Source: Rhodobacter sp. (GTDB lineage: Bacteria > Pseudomonadota > Alphaproteobacteria > Rhodobacterales > Rhodobacteraceae). Taken from it: a stretch of 64,000 nucleotides of DNA. The stretch is taken from assembly GCA_027489175.1 (NCBI GenBank), contig JAIYAE010000035.1, positions 1-64,000 on the forward strand, in the 5' to 3' direction. Below the pieces are notes generated by a model, which had not been told where the DNA came from, ran no database searches, and saw only the letters and a list, made by a program, of their open reading frames with translations. Every line of letters begins with the position of its first letter. Position 1 is the stretch's first letter. This document shows, in pieces, positions 9,384-18,126 of the stretch. A program made the translations under genes and the position numbers.

Positions 9384-10549
9384 GCCGGGACCCCCTGTCG
9401 GGCGAGGTTCACCACAGCGCGGGCATTGTCCGTCCAGTCGTGCTTGCGGCCCTCGCGTGCGGCCATGTGGGCCAGCTGCCCCCGCAGGCCAGGGTCCCGG
9501 GCAAGGCGCAAGAGGCCCTCGGTCAGCGCGACCGAATCCCCCGGCGCAACCAGCATGGCCGCATCGGTCCCGTGCAGGACCTGCGCGGTCTGGCCGATCC
9601 GGCTGGCGACGATCGGCCGCCCAAGCGCCAGGTATTCATACAGCTTCAGCGGCGAGAAGTAGTGCCCCTCGGCCTGCGGATAGGGCGCGGTTGCCACATC
9701 CATCCGCGCGATCAGGCCGGGCAGATCGTCGTGGCCGACCCAGCCGGTCAGCGTGACGGCGCCCTCCAGCCCCGCCCCTGCCGCATAGCCTTCGACCCAG
9801 GGTTTGCGTGGACCCTCGCCGACAACAAGGAGATGGGCCTCGGGCAAGTGCGCCCGCAGGGCACGGAAGGCGGGCAGCAAGATGTCCAGCCCATGCCAGG
9901 CCTTGAGCGAGCCCGAAAATCCCACGACAAACGCCGCAGCCGGAATGCCGGGAACCGGGGTGGCACGCACCTGCGGGTGGAAGCGGGCGGTGTCTACCGC
10001 ATTGCGGATGACATGCACCCGACCGGCCACCGCCCCGCGCGCCGTCGCGTAAGCCACCAGTTCGTCCGACACCACGGCCATCGCATCCGCCCGGCGAAAG
10101 ACCTCTGCCTCAATGCTGCGGGCCTCGTCCGCCAGCGCCAGCGCCCGGAATTCGGCCTGTTCGGCCACAAGGGGGGCGTTCACCTCAACCACCACCAGCA
10201 CGCCCAATCGCCCTGCCGCCCGAACCCCGGCGGTCGACCACAAGGAATACCTTTCATAGATCAGATCGAACGGCCACGACCGGTGCAGGGCCACCAGCCG
10301 ATCCTCAATGGCGGCGGCGGTGGCGATATGCCCGCGTTCCTTTACCGCGCGGCTGTCATGGGGCGGAAGGTCCGCCGTCACCTCGTCTACCGGATAGGCG
10401 GCAGAGCCGTGGCCACGCCGGGCGCAAAGCATCCGCAGCTCGTTCCCGGTCCGGACAAAGGCCTCGGCCATCGCGGTGATGTGGACCGAAGCGCCCTTCT
10501 CGCCGAAGACCGCGATACCGCCATCGGCACAGACATAAGCGATGCGCAT
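9380..10549 (-). CDS. Glycosyltransferase family 4
   Basis: The 389-residue protein has a GT-B fold. The N-terminal acceptor domain begins MRIAYVCADGGI and includes a Gly-rich loop near FGEKGASVH. The C-terminal donor domain contains GFSGSLKAWHGLDILL and the E-x7-E type motif SPLKLYEYLALGRPIVAS. This is the signature of retaining GT4 enzymes using nucleotide-sugar donors. Its start overlaps the previous stop by one base (TAATG), so it is coupled to the upstream GT4 gene. Acceptor and donor sugars cannot be read from the sequence. Confidence 0.87.
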   Translation of the reverse strand: MRIAYVCADGGIAVFGEKGASVHITAMAEAFVRTGNELRMLCARRGHGSAAYPVDEVTADLPPHDSRAVKERGHIATAAAIEDRLVALHRSWPFDLIYERYSLWSTAGVRAAGRLGVLVVVEVNAPLVAEQAEFRALALADEARSIEAEVFRRADAMAVVSDELVAYATARGAVAGRVHVIRNAVDTARFHPQVRATPVPGIPAAAFVVGFSGSLKAWHGLDILLPAFRALRAHLPEAHLLVVGEGPRKPWVEGYAAGAGLEGAVTLTGWVGHDDLPGLIARMDVATAPYPQAEGHYFSPLKLYEYLALGRPIVASRIGQTAQVLHGTDAAMLVAPGDSVALTEGLLRLARDPGLRGQLAHMAAREGRKHDWTDNARAVVNLARQGVPA

Positions 10550-11763
10550 TACTTTGCCCCTTGTGAGGGTTTCGGTCTCGGCATCCGGGCAAAGTGATCG
10601 GACAACCGCAGTGCATTGCTGGACAGGTCAAACAGCCGTTCCGCCCGCCGCCGACCCGCAAGCCCCATGGCGCGGGCGCGGTTGGGGTCGGTCAGCAAGG
10701 CCTGAAGCGCATCGGCCAAGGCCACCGGATCGCCGGGTTGGCAAAGCAGGCCGGTCTCATGCTCGGCCACGATCTCGGGGCCGCCGGTGACGGTAGTGGT
10801 CACGACGGGAATGCCCTTTCCCATGGCCTCCAGCAGGACCGTCGGCAACCCGTCACGGTCCCCGTCCGGTGCGATGACGCAAGGCAATGTGGCGATGGCC
10901 GCAGTGCCAAGCTCATCAGCCAAGCGCTCTTGCGGCATCGGCCCTGCCAGCGTCACGTGGTCGGCAAGGTCCAGCCGGTCGATCTGTGCCTGAAGCGCGC
11001 CCTGCAGCGGCCCGTCGCCGATGATCCGACAGTCAAAGTCCAGTCCGCGGTCGCGCAGCAAGCCGCAAGCGTCCACCAGAACCGCAAATCCCTTCTTTTC
11101 GACCAGCCTGCCAACCGCCAGGATGCGACCTTGCACAATGCTTTCCGACGGGCTGAAAAGCGTAAGGTCAATCCCGTTGTAAAGCCGGTGAATCCGGCCG
11201 GCCGCTTCCGGGCAAAGCGTTGTGAGGTGATCGGCATTGCAGTCCGACACCGTAACCGTAAAGGCAGCTTCCGCCAGCTTGGCCCGGCGCTTGGCGGCAT
11301 CGACCTCGGGCGTGACATAGGTCCGGTAGATGTCGCGGGCGTGGGCAGTGTAGGAAAAGCTTCCCCCGATCTGCCGCGCCGCCAGCAAGGCCACCGTCGT
11401 CGGGTCCGATCCGAAATGCGCATGAAGATGGGTGATCCCCGCCTCACGCGCCAGACGGGCCACTTCGGCGGCCTTGGTCCGCAGCGCTGCAATGCTTTTC
11501 GGGTCGTTGCCCGCGAAAAGGACGGTATCCCTCAGGTCCGGGTCCTGCACCTCTGTCCTTGACTTGGACAGATAGGTCACCGGCGCGCGCAGGTCCGCCA
11601 GACGGGCATGCCGCGGCTCGTCCGGCGGGGTCAGCAGCGAAAAGACGTGGCATTCGATGCCCAGCGCCTCAAGGGCCAAGAGTTCATTCAGGATGAAGGT
11701 TTCCGAGAACCGGGGAAACCGCTTCAGCACATAACCGACGCGAACGGGTGCAGGATCAGACAT
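10549..11763 (-). CDS. Glycosyltransferase family 4 (colanic-acid/WcaL-like)
   Basis: This is a 404-residue GT-B glycosyltransferase. The N-terminal motif RFPRFSETFILNEL is typical of exopolysaccharide GT4 enzymes of the WcaL/AmsK group, followed by HLHAHFGSDP and SYTAHARDIY. The donor domain carries AVGRLVEKKGF and the E-x7-E motif region GLPTVLLEAMGKGIPVVTT. It overlaps the receiver-glycosyltransferase gene upstream by 8 bases. It most likely adds a hexose during assembly of the glycan exported by the neighbouring ABC protein. Confidence 0.88.
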   Translation of the reverse strand: MSDPAPVRVGYVLKRFPRFSETFILNELLALEALGIECHVFSLLTPPDEPRHARLADLRAPVTYLSKSRTEVQDPDLRDTVLFAGNDPKSIAALRTKAAEVARLAREAGITHLHAHFGSDPTTVALLAARQIGGSFSYTAHARDIYRTYVTPEVDAAKRRAKLAEAAFTVTVSDCNADHLTTLCPEAAGRIHRLYNGIDLTLFSPSESIVQGRILAVGRLVEKKGFAVLVDACGLLRDRGLDFDCRIIGDGPLQGALQAQIDRLDLADHVTLAGPMPQERLADELGTAAIATLPCVIAPDGDRDGLPTVLLEAMGKGIPVVTTTVTGGPEIVAEHETGLLCQPGDPVALADALQALLTDPNRARAMGLAGRRRAERLFDLSSNALRLSDHFARMPRPKPSQGAK

Positions 11764-13324
11764 TCGGGGTCACCTCTGGATGATTGGCTTTGGCCGCATC
11801 GGCAAGAACAGCGGCAATATGGGCAGCGGCGTCAGTGGCACCGTCAAAGGACAGGCCCGGGGTCTTGGGGGCGGCCGGGGGTCGGGACGTCAGGGCCTTG
11901 GCCATCCGCGCGGGCGTCAGATCCTGCCGCCACACAATCGTTGCCATGCCCAGCGCAAGCAGCCGCTCGGCCCTTATCCGCTGTTCCCCCGAAGGACCGA
12001 CGCGCGGCACCACCAGCGCGGGGCAGCCGGTGACCAGGGCTTCGGTCACCGAATTGTAGCCGCCCATGGTGATGAAAAGATCCGAACGTTCCAGCATCGC
12101 GGGAAGGTCCGGCGTTGTGTCGAGGAAGATCGCCCCGCAGGCCGCAGCGCGAAGCTTCAGCGCATCGGAAAGTTCGCTGTCCATCAGGGGACCGGCCACC
12201 AGCGTCAGTTCGGGGCGGCGGTGCGGCGCGAGCACTTCGAACCCGGCCAGCACCGTATCAAGAAGCATATAGGCGTCACGCCCGCCCCCCCCGGACACCA
12301 GCACCCGCCGGGGCGGCCCGGTCCAGACCGCCCGGGCCGACGGGCGGGCCGTGGTCACCGCCCCGCAATAGCGCACCTTGCCGGGGCGCAATGCCTCTAG
12401 CCCATAAGCAGTGTCCGAGGGGTAGAAGGGCTTGCTGCCGTAGATCAGCACCTCATCGTAAAGGCTGGAAATCGTCGCATCGGTGCCAGAGGCCTTCCAG
12501 GCGCGGTCCACGCGGTCCGGGTCGTCAAGGATATCCCGCAGGCCAAGGATCACGCGGGTGCGGCCGTGTGCCTTCAGGGCGCGGATCGGCGCAACCAGCT
12601 CATTCCAGACGCCTGCAGGTTCGTGATCGACCAGCAGGACATCGGGGGCAAAGGTTTTCAGCACCTGCTCCAGAATACCCGCGCGCAGGTCCCGGGTGGT
12701 TGCAGCGTCAATCCGCAGGCTCCCCGCCTGCCAACGCCCGCGCCCCAGTTTGGTCAGCGAAGGCAGCTTGACATAGTCGATGCCCGGATGCGGCTCAAAC
12801 ACCATGCCCGCCGGGCAGCCGACCAGCATCAGGATCGAGGCGCCGGGCACGCGGGCCACCAGCTCTTTCGCGATGGCGGTGTTGCGCCGCATGTGGCCCA
12901 GCCCGATCGTGTCATGGGAATACATCAGGACCGAAGGCCCGCGGCGGATGCCTGCCTGCTTGCCGGTTTCTGCCAGCAGCGACCCCGTCAGCTCGGCCAG
13001 GCGCGACATGGCAAAGGGCTTGGACAGGAAGGCCGACACCGACAGTCCCTCGGCCCGCAAACGGTTGTCCACGGTGTCCTGACCGGTCATGATGACGATC
13101 GGCACATCGCTGAGCGCCGCGGCGGTGGAAGACAGAACCTCGATCCCGTCGCCGTCGCCAAGGTTGACATCCGCCAGCACCAGATCAAACCGCGCGGCGG
13201 CCAGCTGTTGCCGGGCTTCACGGGCCGACGCGGCATGGGTCACCACATGCCCACCCCGGCCCAGCGCGCGGCAGATGTTCTGGGCAATGATCGGCTCGTC
13301 TTCCAGAAGCAGGATACCGGACAT
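11756..13324 (-). CDS. Response-regulator receiver domain fused to a GT-B glycosyltransferase
   Basis: From the ATG at 13324 (GAGGAG lies 5 bases upstream; a second ATG at 13327 is too close to it) the protein has 522 residues. Residues 3-118 are a complete receiver domain with acidic pair E8/D9, phosphoacceptor D52 (LVLADVNLG), T80 (IVIMTGQ) and K102 (FLSKPF). Residues 130-515 are a GT-B glycosyltransferase of the COG4671/MurG-like group, with the nucleotide-binding entry loop SHDTIGLGHMRR and the donor motif ITMGGYNSVTEAL. It is the first gene of the six-gene glycan operon and is transcribed divergently from a histidine kinase/regulator pair. The architecture implies that phosphorylation of D52 modulates sugar transfer; that is inference. 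Confidence 0.85.
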   Translation of the reverse strand: MSGILLLEDEPIIAQNICRALGRGGHVVTHAASAREARQQLAAARFDLVLADVNLGDGDGIEVLSSTAAALSDVPIVIMTGQDTVDNRLRAEGLSVSAFLSKPFAMSRLAELTGSLLAETGKQAGIRRGPSVLMYSHDTIGLGHMRRNTAIAKELVARVPGASILMLVGCPAGMVFEPHPGIDYVKLPSLTKLGRGRWQAGSLRIDAATTRDLRAGILEQVLKTFAPDVLLVDHEPAGVWNELVAPIRALKAHGRTRVILGLRDILDDPDRVDRAWKASGTDATISSLYDEVLIYGSKPFYPSDTAYGLEALRPGKVRYCGAVTTARPSARAVWTGPPRRVLVSGGGGRDAYMLLDTVLAGFEVLAPHRRPELTLVAGPLMDSELSDALKLRAAACGAIFLDTTPDLPAMLERSDLFITMGGYNSVTEALVTGCPALVVPRVGPSGEQRIRAERLLALGMATIVWRQDLTPARMAKALTSRPPAAPKTPGLSFDGATDAAAHIAAVLADAAKANHPEVTPNV

Positions 13325-13606
13325 CATGTCTCCTCGGGGGTATGCGACGTCATTCGCGGCCATCAGGTCTTGGCCCGAGCCAGCCACAGATGGGCCGATC
13401 CGGATGCCAAAGACCTGACGCGAAACGGGACGGCTGCCGATGCCCTCGGCAGCGGAAACTGGGGCATATCGCGCAGTCCGGCGGGCGGAAGGCCGCGCAT
13501 ACACCCTGCGACAGATGCCCATAAACCTTAGGTCTATATACGTCTGCGCGGCCCGGGTCCGAGGATGTGACCACTGAGTTGACCCCGACAGAAGGCCCGG
13601 CAGGCG

Positions 13607-14986
13607 ATGACGATTCTTCCCAGGACGATGCAGCTGCGCGATTCCCCGCACCACCTGCGGATGGTCATTGCCTTCATCCTTTTCAGCTTCGTGCTGGTGT
13701 TCTCGACCGCCCTTGTGCTGTCGACCACGCTGTCGCGCTACATCGTCGCGCAGATGATGTTGCGGGATGCCACGGTATCGACCGAATTCCTGAACTCAGT
13801 CGTGCATGTGGAAAACGCCACCGGCTATTTCCTGCACAATTCTACCGCTTCGGCCGATCAGGACATCGAAGAGCTTCTGACCCATGTCGGCCGCCTGCCT
13901 GACGTGTTCCGCGCCAATGTCTATTCGGGCGACGGCACGATCCTGTGGTCCAGCGATGCAGAACTGGTCGGCAAAAGCTTCCCCGGCAATGAAGAGCTGG
14001 CGGCGGCGATGCGGGGCGAGCTTGACCCCGAACTGAATGTGGTGGAGCGCGGCGCGAAAGATGAACATGTCGGCTTCCCGCCCGGCATCACCGAATTCAT
14101 CGAATACTACATTCCGATCCGGTCCACCGATGGCAAGTCCGTCGTCGGCGCGGTCGAAGTCTACAAGGCGCCCGGCGCGCTTCTGGTGTCGATGCAGCGT
14201 GTCCGCAACTACGCTTGGGTCGGTGCACTGGCAGCGGCCGCGGTGCTTTTCGGCGGCTTGGTCGTCGTCGTCACCTACGCCAGCCGCGTGCTGATCCGGC
14301 AAGAGGCGCGGACCGTGGAAACGGAACGCCTCGCCGTCGTGGGGGAAATGGCCTCGGCGGTGGCGCACGGCCTGCGCAATCCGCTGGCGTCGATCCGGTC
14401 CTGTGCCGAACTGACGCTGGACGACGACATTCCCGACACCAGCCGCGCAACCCTGACCGACGTCATCGATCAGGTTGACCGGCTGGAAGGCTGGATCCGG
14501 TCCTTCCTGATCCGCAGCCGCCGCGACCCGGGCAGCCTGTCCGAACAGACGCAGATCGACCATGTCATCGCGCGCTGCATTGCGGGATTTCAGCCGCAAC
14601 TGACCCGGCGGTCGATCAGCGTCTCGGTCACGCCGGGCAGCGGCAGCCCGATGGTCCTCGCACGGCTTGCCGAGGTTGAGCAGGTCCTGAACACCATCAT
14701 CTCGAACGGGATCGAGGCGATGGAGGACGGCGGCGTCCTTGGTCTGATCTGGACCAACCGGGCGGACGGGTTGCTGGAAGTGCGGATCACCGATACCGGG
14801 CCGGGCATCCCCGATGAGATGCTCCTGAAAGTGTTTGAGCCGTTCCAGACCGGCAAGGCGGCCGGGCTTGGGGTTGGCCTCGCCCTCGGCCGTCGGATCG
14901 CGGAACGGATGGGCGGGTCGCTGGAGCTTGCAAATGGGGCGCTGCAAGGCGCGGTGGTGACGTTGCGTTTGCCGACGCTGGTTTAG
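13607..14986 (+). CDS. Membrane sensor histidine kinase
   Basis: The 459-residue protein has TM1 at about residues 19-42, an extracytoplasmic sensor region (about 43-202, dCache/four-helix-like, unidentified ligand), and TM2 at about 204-226. These are followed by a HisKA dimerisation domain with phosphoacceptor H254 in AVAHGLRNPLASIR, then an HATPase domain with N-box NTIISNGIEAMEDGG and G-boxes DTGPGIPDE and GLGVGLALG. The residue after the histidine is Gly rather than the usual acidic Glu/Asp, which is worth noting for phosphatase function. The regulator gene follows after 14 bases, so they form a two-component pair. An internal ATG at 13628 is an alternative start. Confidence 0.88.
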   Translation: MTILPRTMQLRDSPHHLRMVIAFILFSFVLVFSTALVLSTTLSRYIVAQMMLRDATVSTEFLNSVVHVENATGYFLHNSTASADQDIEELLTHVGRLPDVFRANVYSGDGTILWSSDAELVGKSFPGNEELAAAMRGELDPELNVVERGAKDEHVGFPPGITEFIEYYIPIRSTDGKSVVGAVEVYKAPGALLVSMQRVRNYAWVGALAAAAVLFGGLVVVVTYASRVLIRQEARTVETERLAVVGEMASAVAHGLRNPLASIRSCAELTLDDDIPDTSRATLTDVIDQVDRLEGWIRSFLIRSRRDPGSLSEQTQIDHVIARCIAGFQPQLTRRSISVSVTPGSGSPMVLARLAEVEQVLNTIISNGIEAMEDGGVLGLIWTNRADGLLEVRITDTGPGIPDEMLLKVFEPFQTGKAAGLGVGLALGRRIAERMGGSLELANGALQGAVVTLRLPTLV

Positions 14987-15000
14987 GGGGAGAGTGCGGT

Positions 15001-16224
15001 ATGTCGGATATTCTGGTCGTGGATGACGAAGAGGTTCTGGCACGGTCCATCGTGTCTTTCATGGAACGGCGAGGATTCTCTGCCGGCTATGCGGTGGACA
15101 GTCGAAGTGCCAAGGCAATGGCCGAGCGCAATCATCCGCGCCTCGTGCTCTTGGATGTCCGCCTTGGCCGCGACAACGGGCTTGACCTTCTGGGCTGGTT
15201 TCAAAGCCAGGCCCCTGAAACCCAGATCGTCGTCATGACCGGGCATGGTGAAATCGGCATTGCCGTCGACGCAATGAAGCGGGGGGCGCGTGACTTTCTG
15301 ACCAAGCCCGCCCCTTTGGCGACCATCGCAGGCATCGCCGCCAATCTGATGCTGAACGAGGCCGGCCGTCCCGGCGAAGCACGCGGCCTTGAACGCATCC
15401 TCGGCCGGTCATCGGCAGCCGTCGATCTGCGCGCGCAGGTCCGCCGCCTGGCGCCGCAAACCGAAGGCACCCCCCCGTCAGCCGTGCTGGTCAGGGGTCC
15501 GCACGGATCGGGCAAGCGCACGATTGCGCGCGCCATTTTTGAGACCGCAAAGGGTGACCGCCGCCCCTTGATCGAGGTGGACTGCAGCCTGAATGGCGCC
15601 GCCCTGGAAGCCGCACTGCAACAGGCTGGCGGGGCGATACTCCTCAGCCATGTCGACGCCCTGTCGCTTGACCGGCAGGCGCGGCTGGCGGCGCGGATGG
15701 CCCTGCCGGATGCCCCCTGGGTGCTGGCCACCACGACCGGCAACCTGGGCAAGCTGGAACGCGACGGCGCATTCCGCTCTGACCTGCTTTACCGGATCCA
15801 GATCGGCTGGATCGAAGTGCCGGCCCTGTCGGAACGCAACTCGGACATCCTGCCCATCGCCGAGGTTTTCGCGCGCCAGTCGGCTCTGCGCCTTGGGTTT
15901 GATCGTCCGCGCCTGACCGCCGAAGCGCGGGTGCATCTGGTTGAGCATGACTGGCCCGGCAACCTGACCGAGCTGGAAAACTGCATGGAGCGCGCGGTGC
16001 TGCGGGCCGCAAACAACCCGATCCGCGCCGAGGATATCCGGGTGATCTCGGGCGATGCGACGGCAGAGGTGCCCAACCTTGTGCACATGGAGGAAATGGC
16101 CCTGGCCAAGGCCCTGGCCGCCACCCATGGCAACAAGACCCGCGCCGCCGCTTTGCTGGGCATCAGCCGTGATACCCTTCGCTACCGGATCGAGAAATAC
16201 CAGATCTCAGGCCCGCAAGCCTAG
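15001..16224 (+). CDS. NtrC-type response regulator with degenerate AAA+ domain
   Basis: The 407-residue protein consists of a receiver domain (1-118; D8/D9, phosphoacceptor D52, T80, K102), an AAA+ region (about 130-340) and a Fis-type helix-turn-helix (about 372-403, KTRAAALLGISRDTLRYRIEKY). Walker A is kept as GPHGSGKR (166-173). The segment that should contain the sigma-54-contacting GAFTGA loop is deleted, and Walker B reads GGAILLSHVDAL with Ser-His in place of Asp-Glu. Canonical sigma-54 activation is therefore unlikely. R. capsulatus NtrC, which also lacks GAFTGA, works with sigma-70 polymerase. It follows its kinase by 14 bases, and its 3' end overlaps the convergent APH gene by 18 bases. 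Confidence 0.87.
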   Translation: MSDILVVDDEEVLARSIVSFMERRGFSAGYAVDSRSAKAMAERNHPRLVLLDVRLGRDNGLDLLGWFQSQAPETQIVVMTGHGEIGIAVDAMKRGARDFLTKPAPLATIAGIAANLMLNEAGRPGEARGLERILGRSSAAVDLRAQVRRLAPQTEGTPPSAVLVRGPHGSGKRTIARAIFETAKGDRRPLIEVDCSLNGAALEAALQQAGGAILLSHVDALSLDRQARLAARMALPDAPWVLATTTGNLGKLERDGAFRSDLLYRIQIGWIEVPALSERNSDILPIAEVFARQSALRLGFDRPRLTAEARVHLVEHDWPGNLTELENCMERAVLRAANNPIRAEDIRVISGDATAEVPNLVHMEEMALAKALAATHGNKTRAAALLGISRDTLRYRIEKYQISGPQA

Positions 16225-16893
16225 CTGGTCCAGCGCCCAGGGCTGGCCCTTCCCGGCCAGCTTCAGCGCGCGGCGGACAAGCGCGATGGCCTGGAAATGC
16301 GCGGTCAGGCCCGGGTCTGCCCCTGGTGACAGCGCCAGCACCTCGGCCAGGGCCACCTTTGCCTGACGGTCCAGATCGCCCTCGCTCCGGGTGGCGAGCC
16401 AGGCTGAAAGGTTACCCAGATCCGCTTCGGGCGGGGCAAGGGCCAGATCATCAAGGTCAAGAAGCCAGACCTTGCCCGACCCGTCCCGCATCACCTGCCC
16501 GGGATGAAAATCTCCGTGGATCACCGTTGCGGCAGGCCAGCACAGAGCTGCATCCCGCGCTTCAAGGGCTGCGACCAAGACCCTGATATAGGCAGGTGCG
16601 CCGCCAAGCCGGGGCCTGATCCGCAAGAACGGGTCAAAGCGGGCCAGCCCGACGGGTGGCATGCGGTGCAAAGCCTGCAACGCCGCAACCATCCCGGCGC
16701 GCGTCGGCGGACCCGAGGCTTCAATGCGGGCAAAGGCCAAGGATCGCGGGCCGTTTCGGCCCAGAACGGCAGGCGTCGGCACACCAGCCCGCCGCGCGGC
16801 AAGGCTGCGCCCCAGCGCGGCCTCTGCCGCAGCTTCGGAAGAGTAATGCTTCTCGAACGGGCTTGCAGCGGAAATGGGCGGGCACAGGGTCAT
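16207..16893 (-). CDS. Short APH-fold phosphotransferase
   Basis: At 228 residues this is a compact member of the APH/choline-kinase fold. The catalytic loop is VIHGDFHPGQ (H126, D128), again with Gln (Q133) instead of the family's Asn, and the Mg-binding motif is LLDLDDLALAPPEADLGN (D146). The N-lobe is short, and I see no clear ATP-binding lysine beyond K15. It overlaps the upstream glycosyltransferase gene by 4 bases and converges with the regulator gene. It is the third APH-type protein of the locus and probably acts on the same glycan pathway. Confidence 0.75.
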   Translation of the reverse strand: MTLCPPISAASPFEKHYSSEAAAEAALGRSLAARRAGVPTPAVLGRNGPRSLAFARIEASGPPTRAGMVAALQALHRMPPVGLARFDPFLRIRPRLGGAPAYIRVLVAALEARDAALCWPAATVIHGDFHPGQVMRDGSGKVWLLDLDDLALAPPEADLGNLSAWLATRSEGDLDRQAKVALAEVLALSPGADPGLTAHFQAIALVRRALKLAGKGQPWALDQLGLRA

Positions 16894-17879
16894 GCCAGCG
16901 CCAGGATCGCGCGGGCGGCAGTGTCCTCGCCACTGGGACCCAACGCAGCCGGGGGGCGGCGTTGGCGGGCGATGATCGCGTCAATCAGCCATCTGGCTGC
17001 AGCGTCCGGAGCGGCCGGATCAAGCCACGCCCCAAGCGACCCCGCCCAGGACCTTGCGCGCGTCGTCTGGTCGTCGATGCTGCGCGGGATCGGCACCAGA
17101 AGCGTCGGCGTGTCGGTCGTCGCCAGTTCCAGCACGGAATTATAGCCGGCGGTCGAAATCACGATGTCTGCGTCGCGGAAGTGGTCGTTCAGGGCGGGAC
17201 CCGGGTCAAGCCTGCGGTCCGCTTGCGCCAGTTGACCAAAGCCCTGGGCCCGGGGACCGATGGCCTGAACCACGTCAAAGACCTGACCGCGCTTTCGCGC
17301 CAGCCACAGCACCGCATCGATCCTGGGGTATAGCTCACCCGCGGTTTCGGCCGTGCCGCCGCCCCCGGTCGCGACCAGAACCGTCGGCACCGCGGCCCCC
17401 GCCGCGCGGCGCGCCCCGGTGGATCGGTAGATCCAGCCCGCCGGCACCACAGACCGCGCCGCAAGGGCCCCTGCCGGCGGCATCCAGTGGGTTTCCGGGT
17501 TGGCAATGACCACAAGGTCCCAGGGTTTCCCCCCGCCCAGGCGAAAGCGGTAAAGCTGGTCATCCGGGGTTTCGCGCAGCACCAACGCCAGCGGCAGACC
17601 CGTGCGCTCAATCCCCGGCGCGGTCATCGTGTCAAGGACAAGAACACCGGCCCCTGCCGCGACGGCCGCAGCGGCCATCCGGTCCTTTTCCAGCACCTGC
17701 GCCGTGTCGAAGGTCCGGATCTGGTGATCTTCCATCCCCTCGGCCGGTGCGTTGCTGATCAGATGCAGCCTGCGCTTCGGGTCCAGGGACCGGAGAGCTT
17801 TGGCAATCGTGGCGCAGCGGCGCAAGTGGCCGAGACCGGATTTGCTGGTCGCAAGAAAACAGATGTCGGTCGATGGCAA
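16890..17879 (-). CDS. Glycosyltransferase, COG4671/MurG-like (no receiver domain)
   Basis: This is a GT-B glycosyltransferase of about 329 residues, of the same group as the C-terminal part of the receiver fusion at 11756-13324. The entry loop is SKSGLGHLRR and the donor-site motif is ISTAGYNSVLELATTDTPTLLVP. I chose the TTG at 17879 because GGAG lies 7 bases upstream; a TTG at 17897 is possible but has no ribosome binding site. The gene overlaps the short APH gene by 4 bases, forming a two-gene unit divergent from the GlgC-like gene. The pair may supply a second or alternative glycosylation step without direct receiver control. Confidence 0.78.
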   Translation of the reverse strand: MPSTDICFLATSKSGLGHLRRCATIAKALRSLDPKRRLHLISNAPAEGMEDHQIRTFDTAQVLEKDRMAAAAVAAGAGVLVLDTMTAPGIERTGLPLALVLRETPDDQLYRFRLGGGKPWDLVVIANPETHWMPPAGALAARSVVPAGWIYRSTGARRAAGAAVPTVLVATGGGGTAETAGELYPRIDAVLWLARKRGQVFDVVQAIGPRAQGFGQLAQADRRLDPGPALNDHFRDADIVISTAGYNSVLELATTDTPTLLVPIPRSIDDQTTRARSWAGSLGAWLDPAAPDAAARWLIDAIIARQRRPPAALGPSGEDTAARAILALA

Positions 17880-18126
17880 CCCGGGTCTCCGCTGCAAATG
17901 CCCTGGGGCCAGCTAACCGCCAGCCCGGCGCTGTCAGCAAGCGAAGCGAACGCGCAACCTGGGTCATTTCCCCCAGAAGAACCGATGCCGCCGCAGACCA
18001 AAACACCGCATCGGCAAGTCTGCGCCGGGGTCCGCCCGCGCCTCGCCAAATCGGTCGCAGCTGCGGGAACCGTCCCCGGCCGCCCGGGTTTTCCAGTTGC
18101 ATCAACCCGTTCCGAAGGAGTCAATC

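Noticed and set aside
9440-10597. Open frame of about 385 codons opposite the GT4 gene
   Set aside because: Shadow of a high-GC gene; composition is Arg/Gln/Gly-rich and no domain can be seen.
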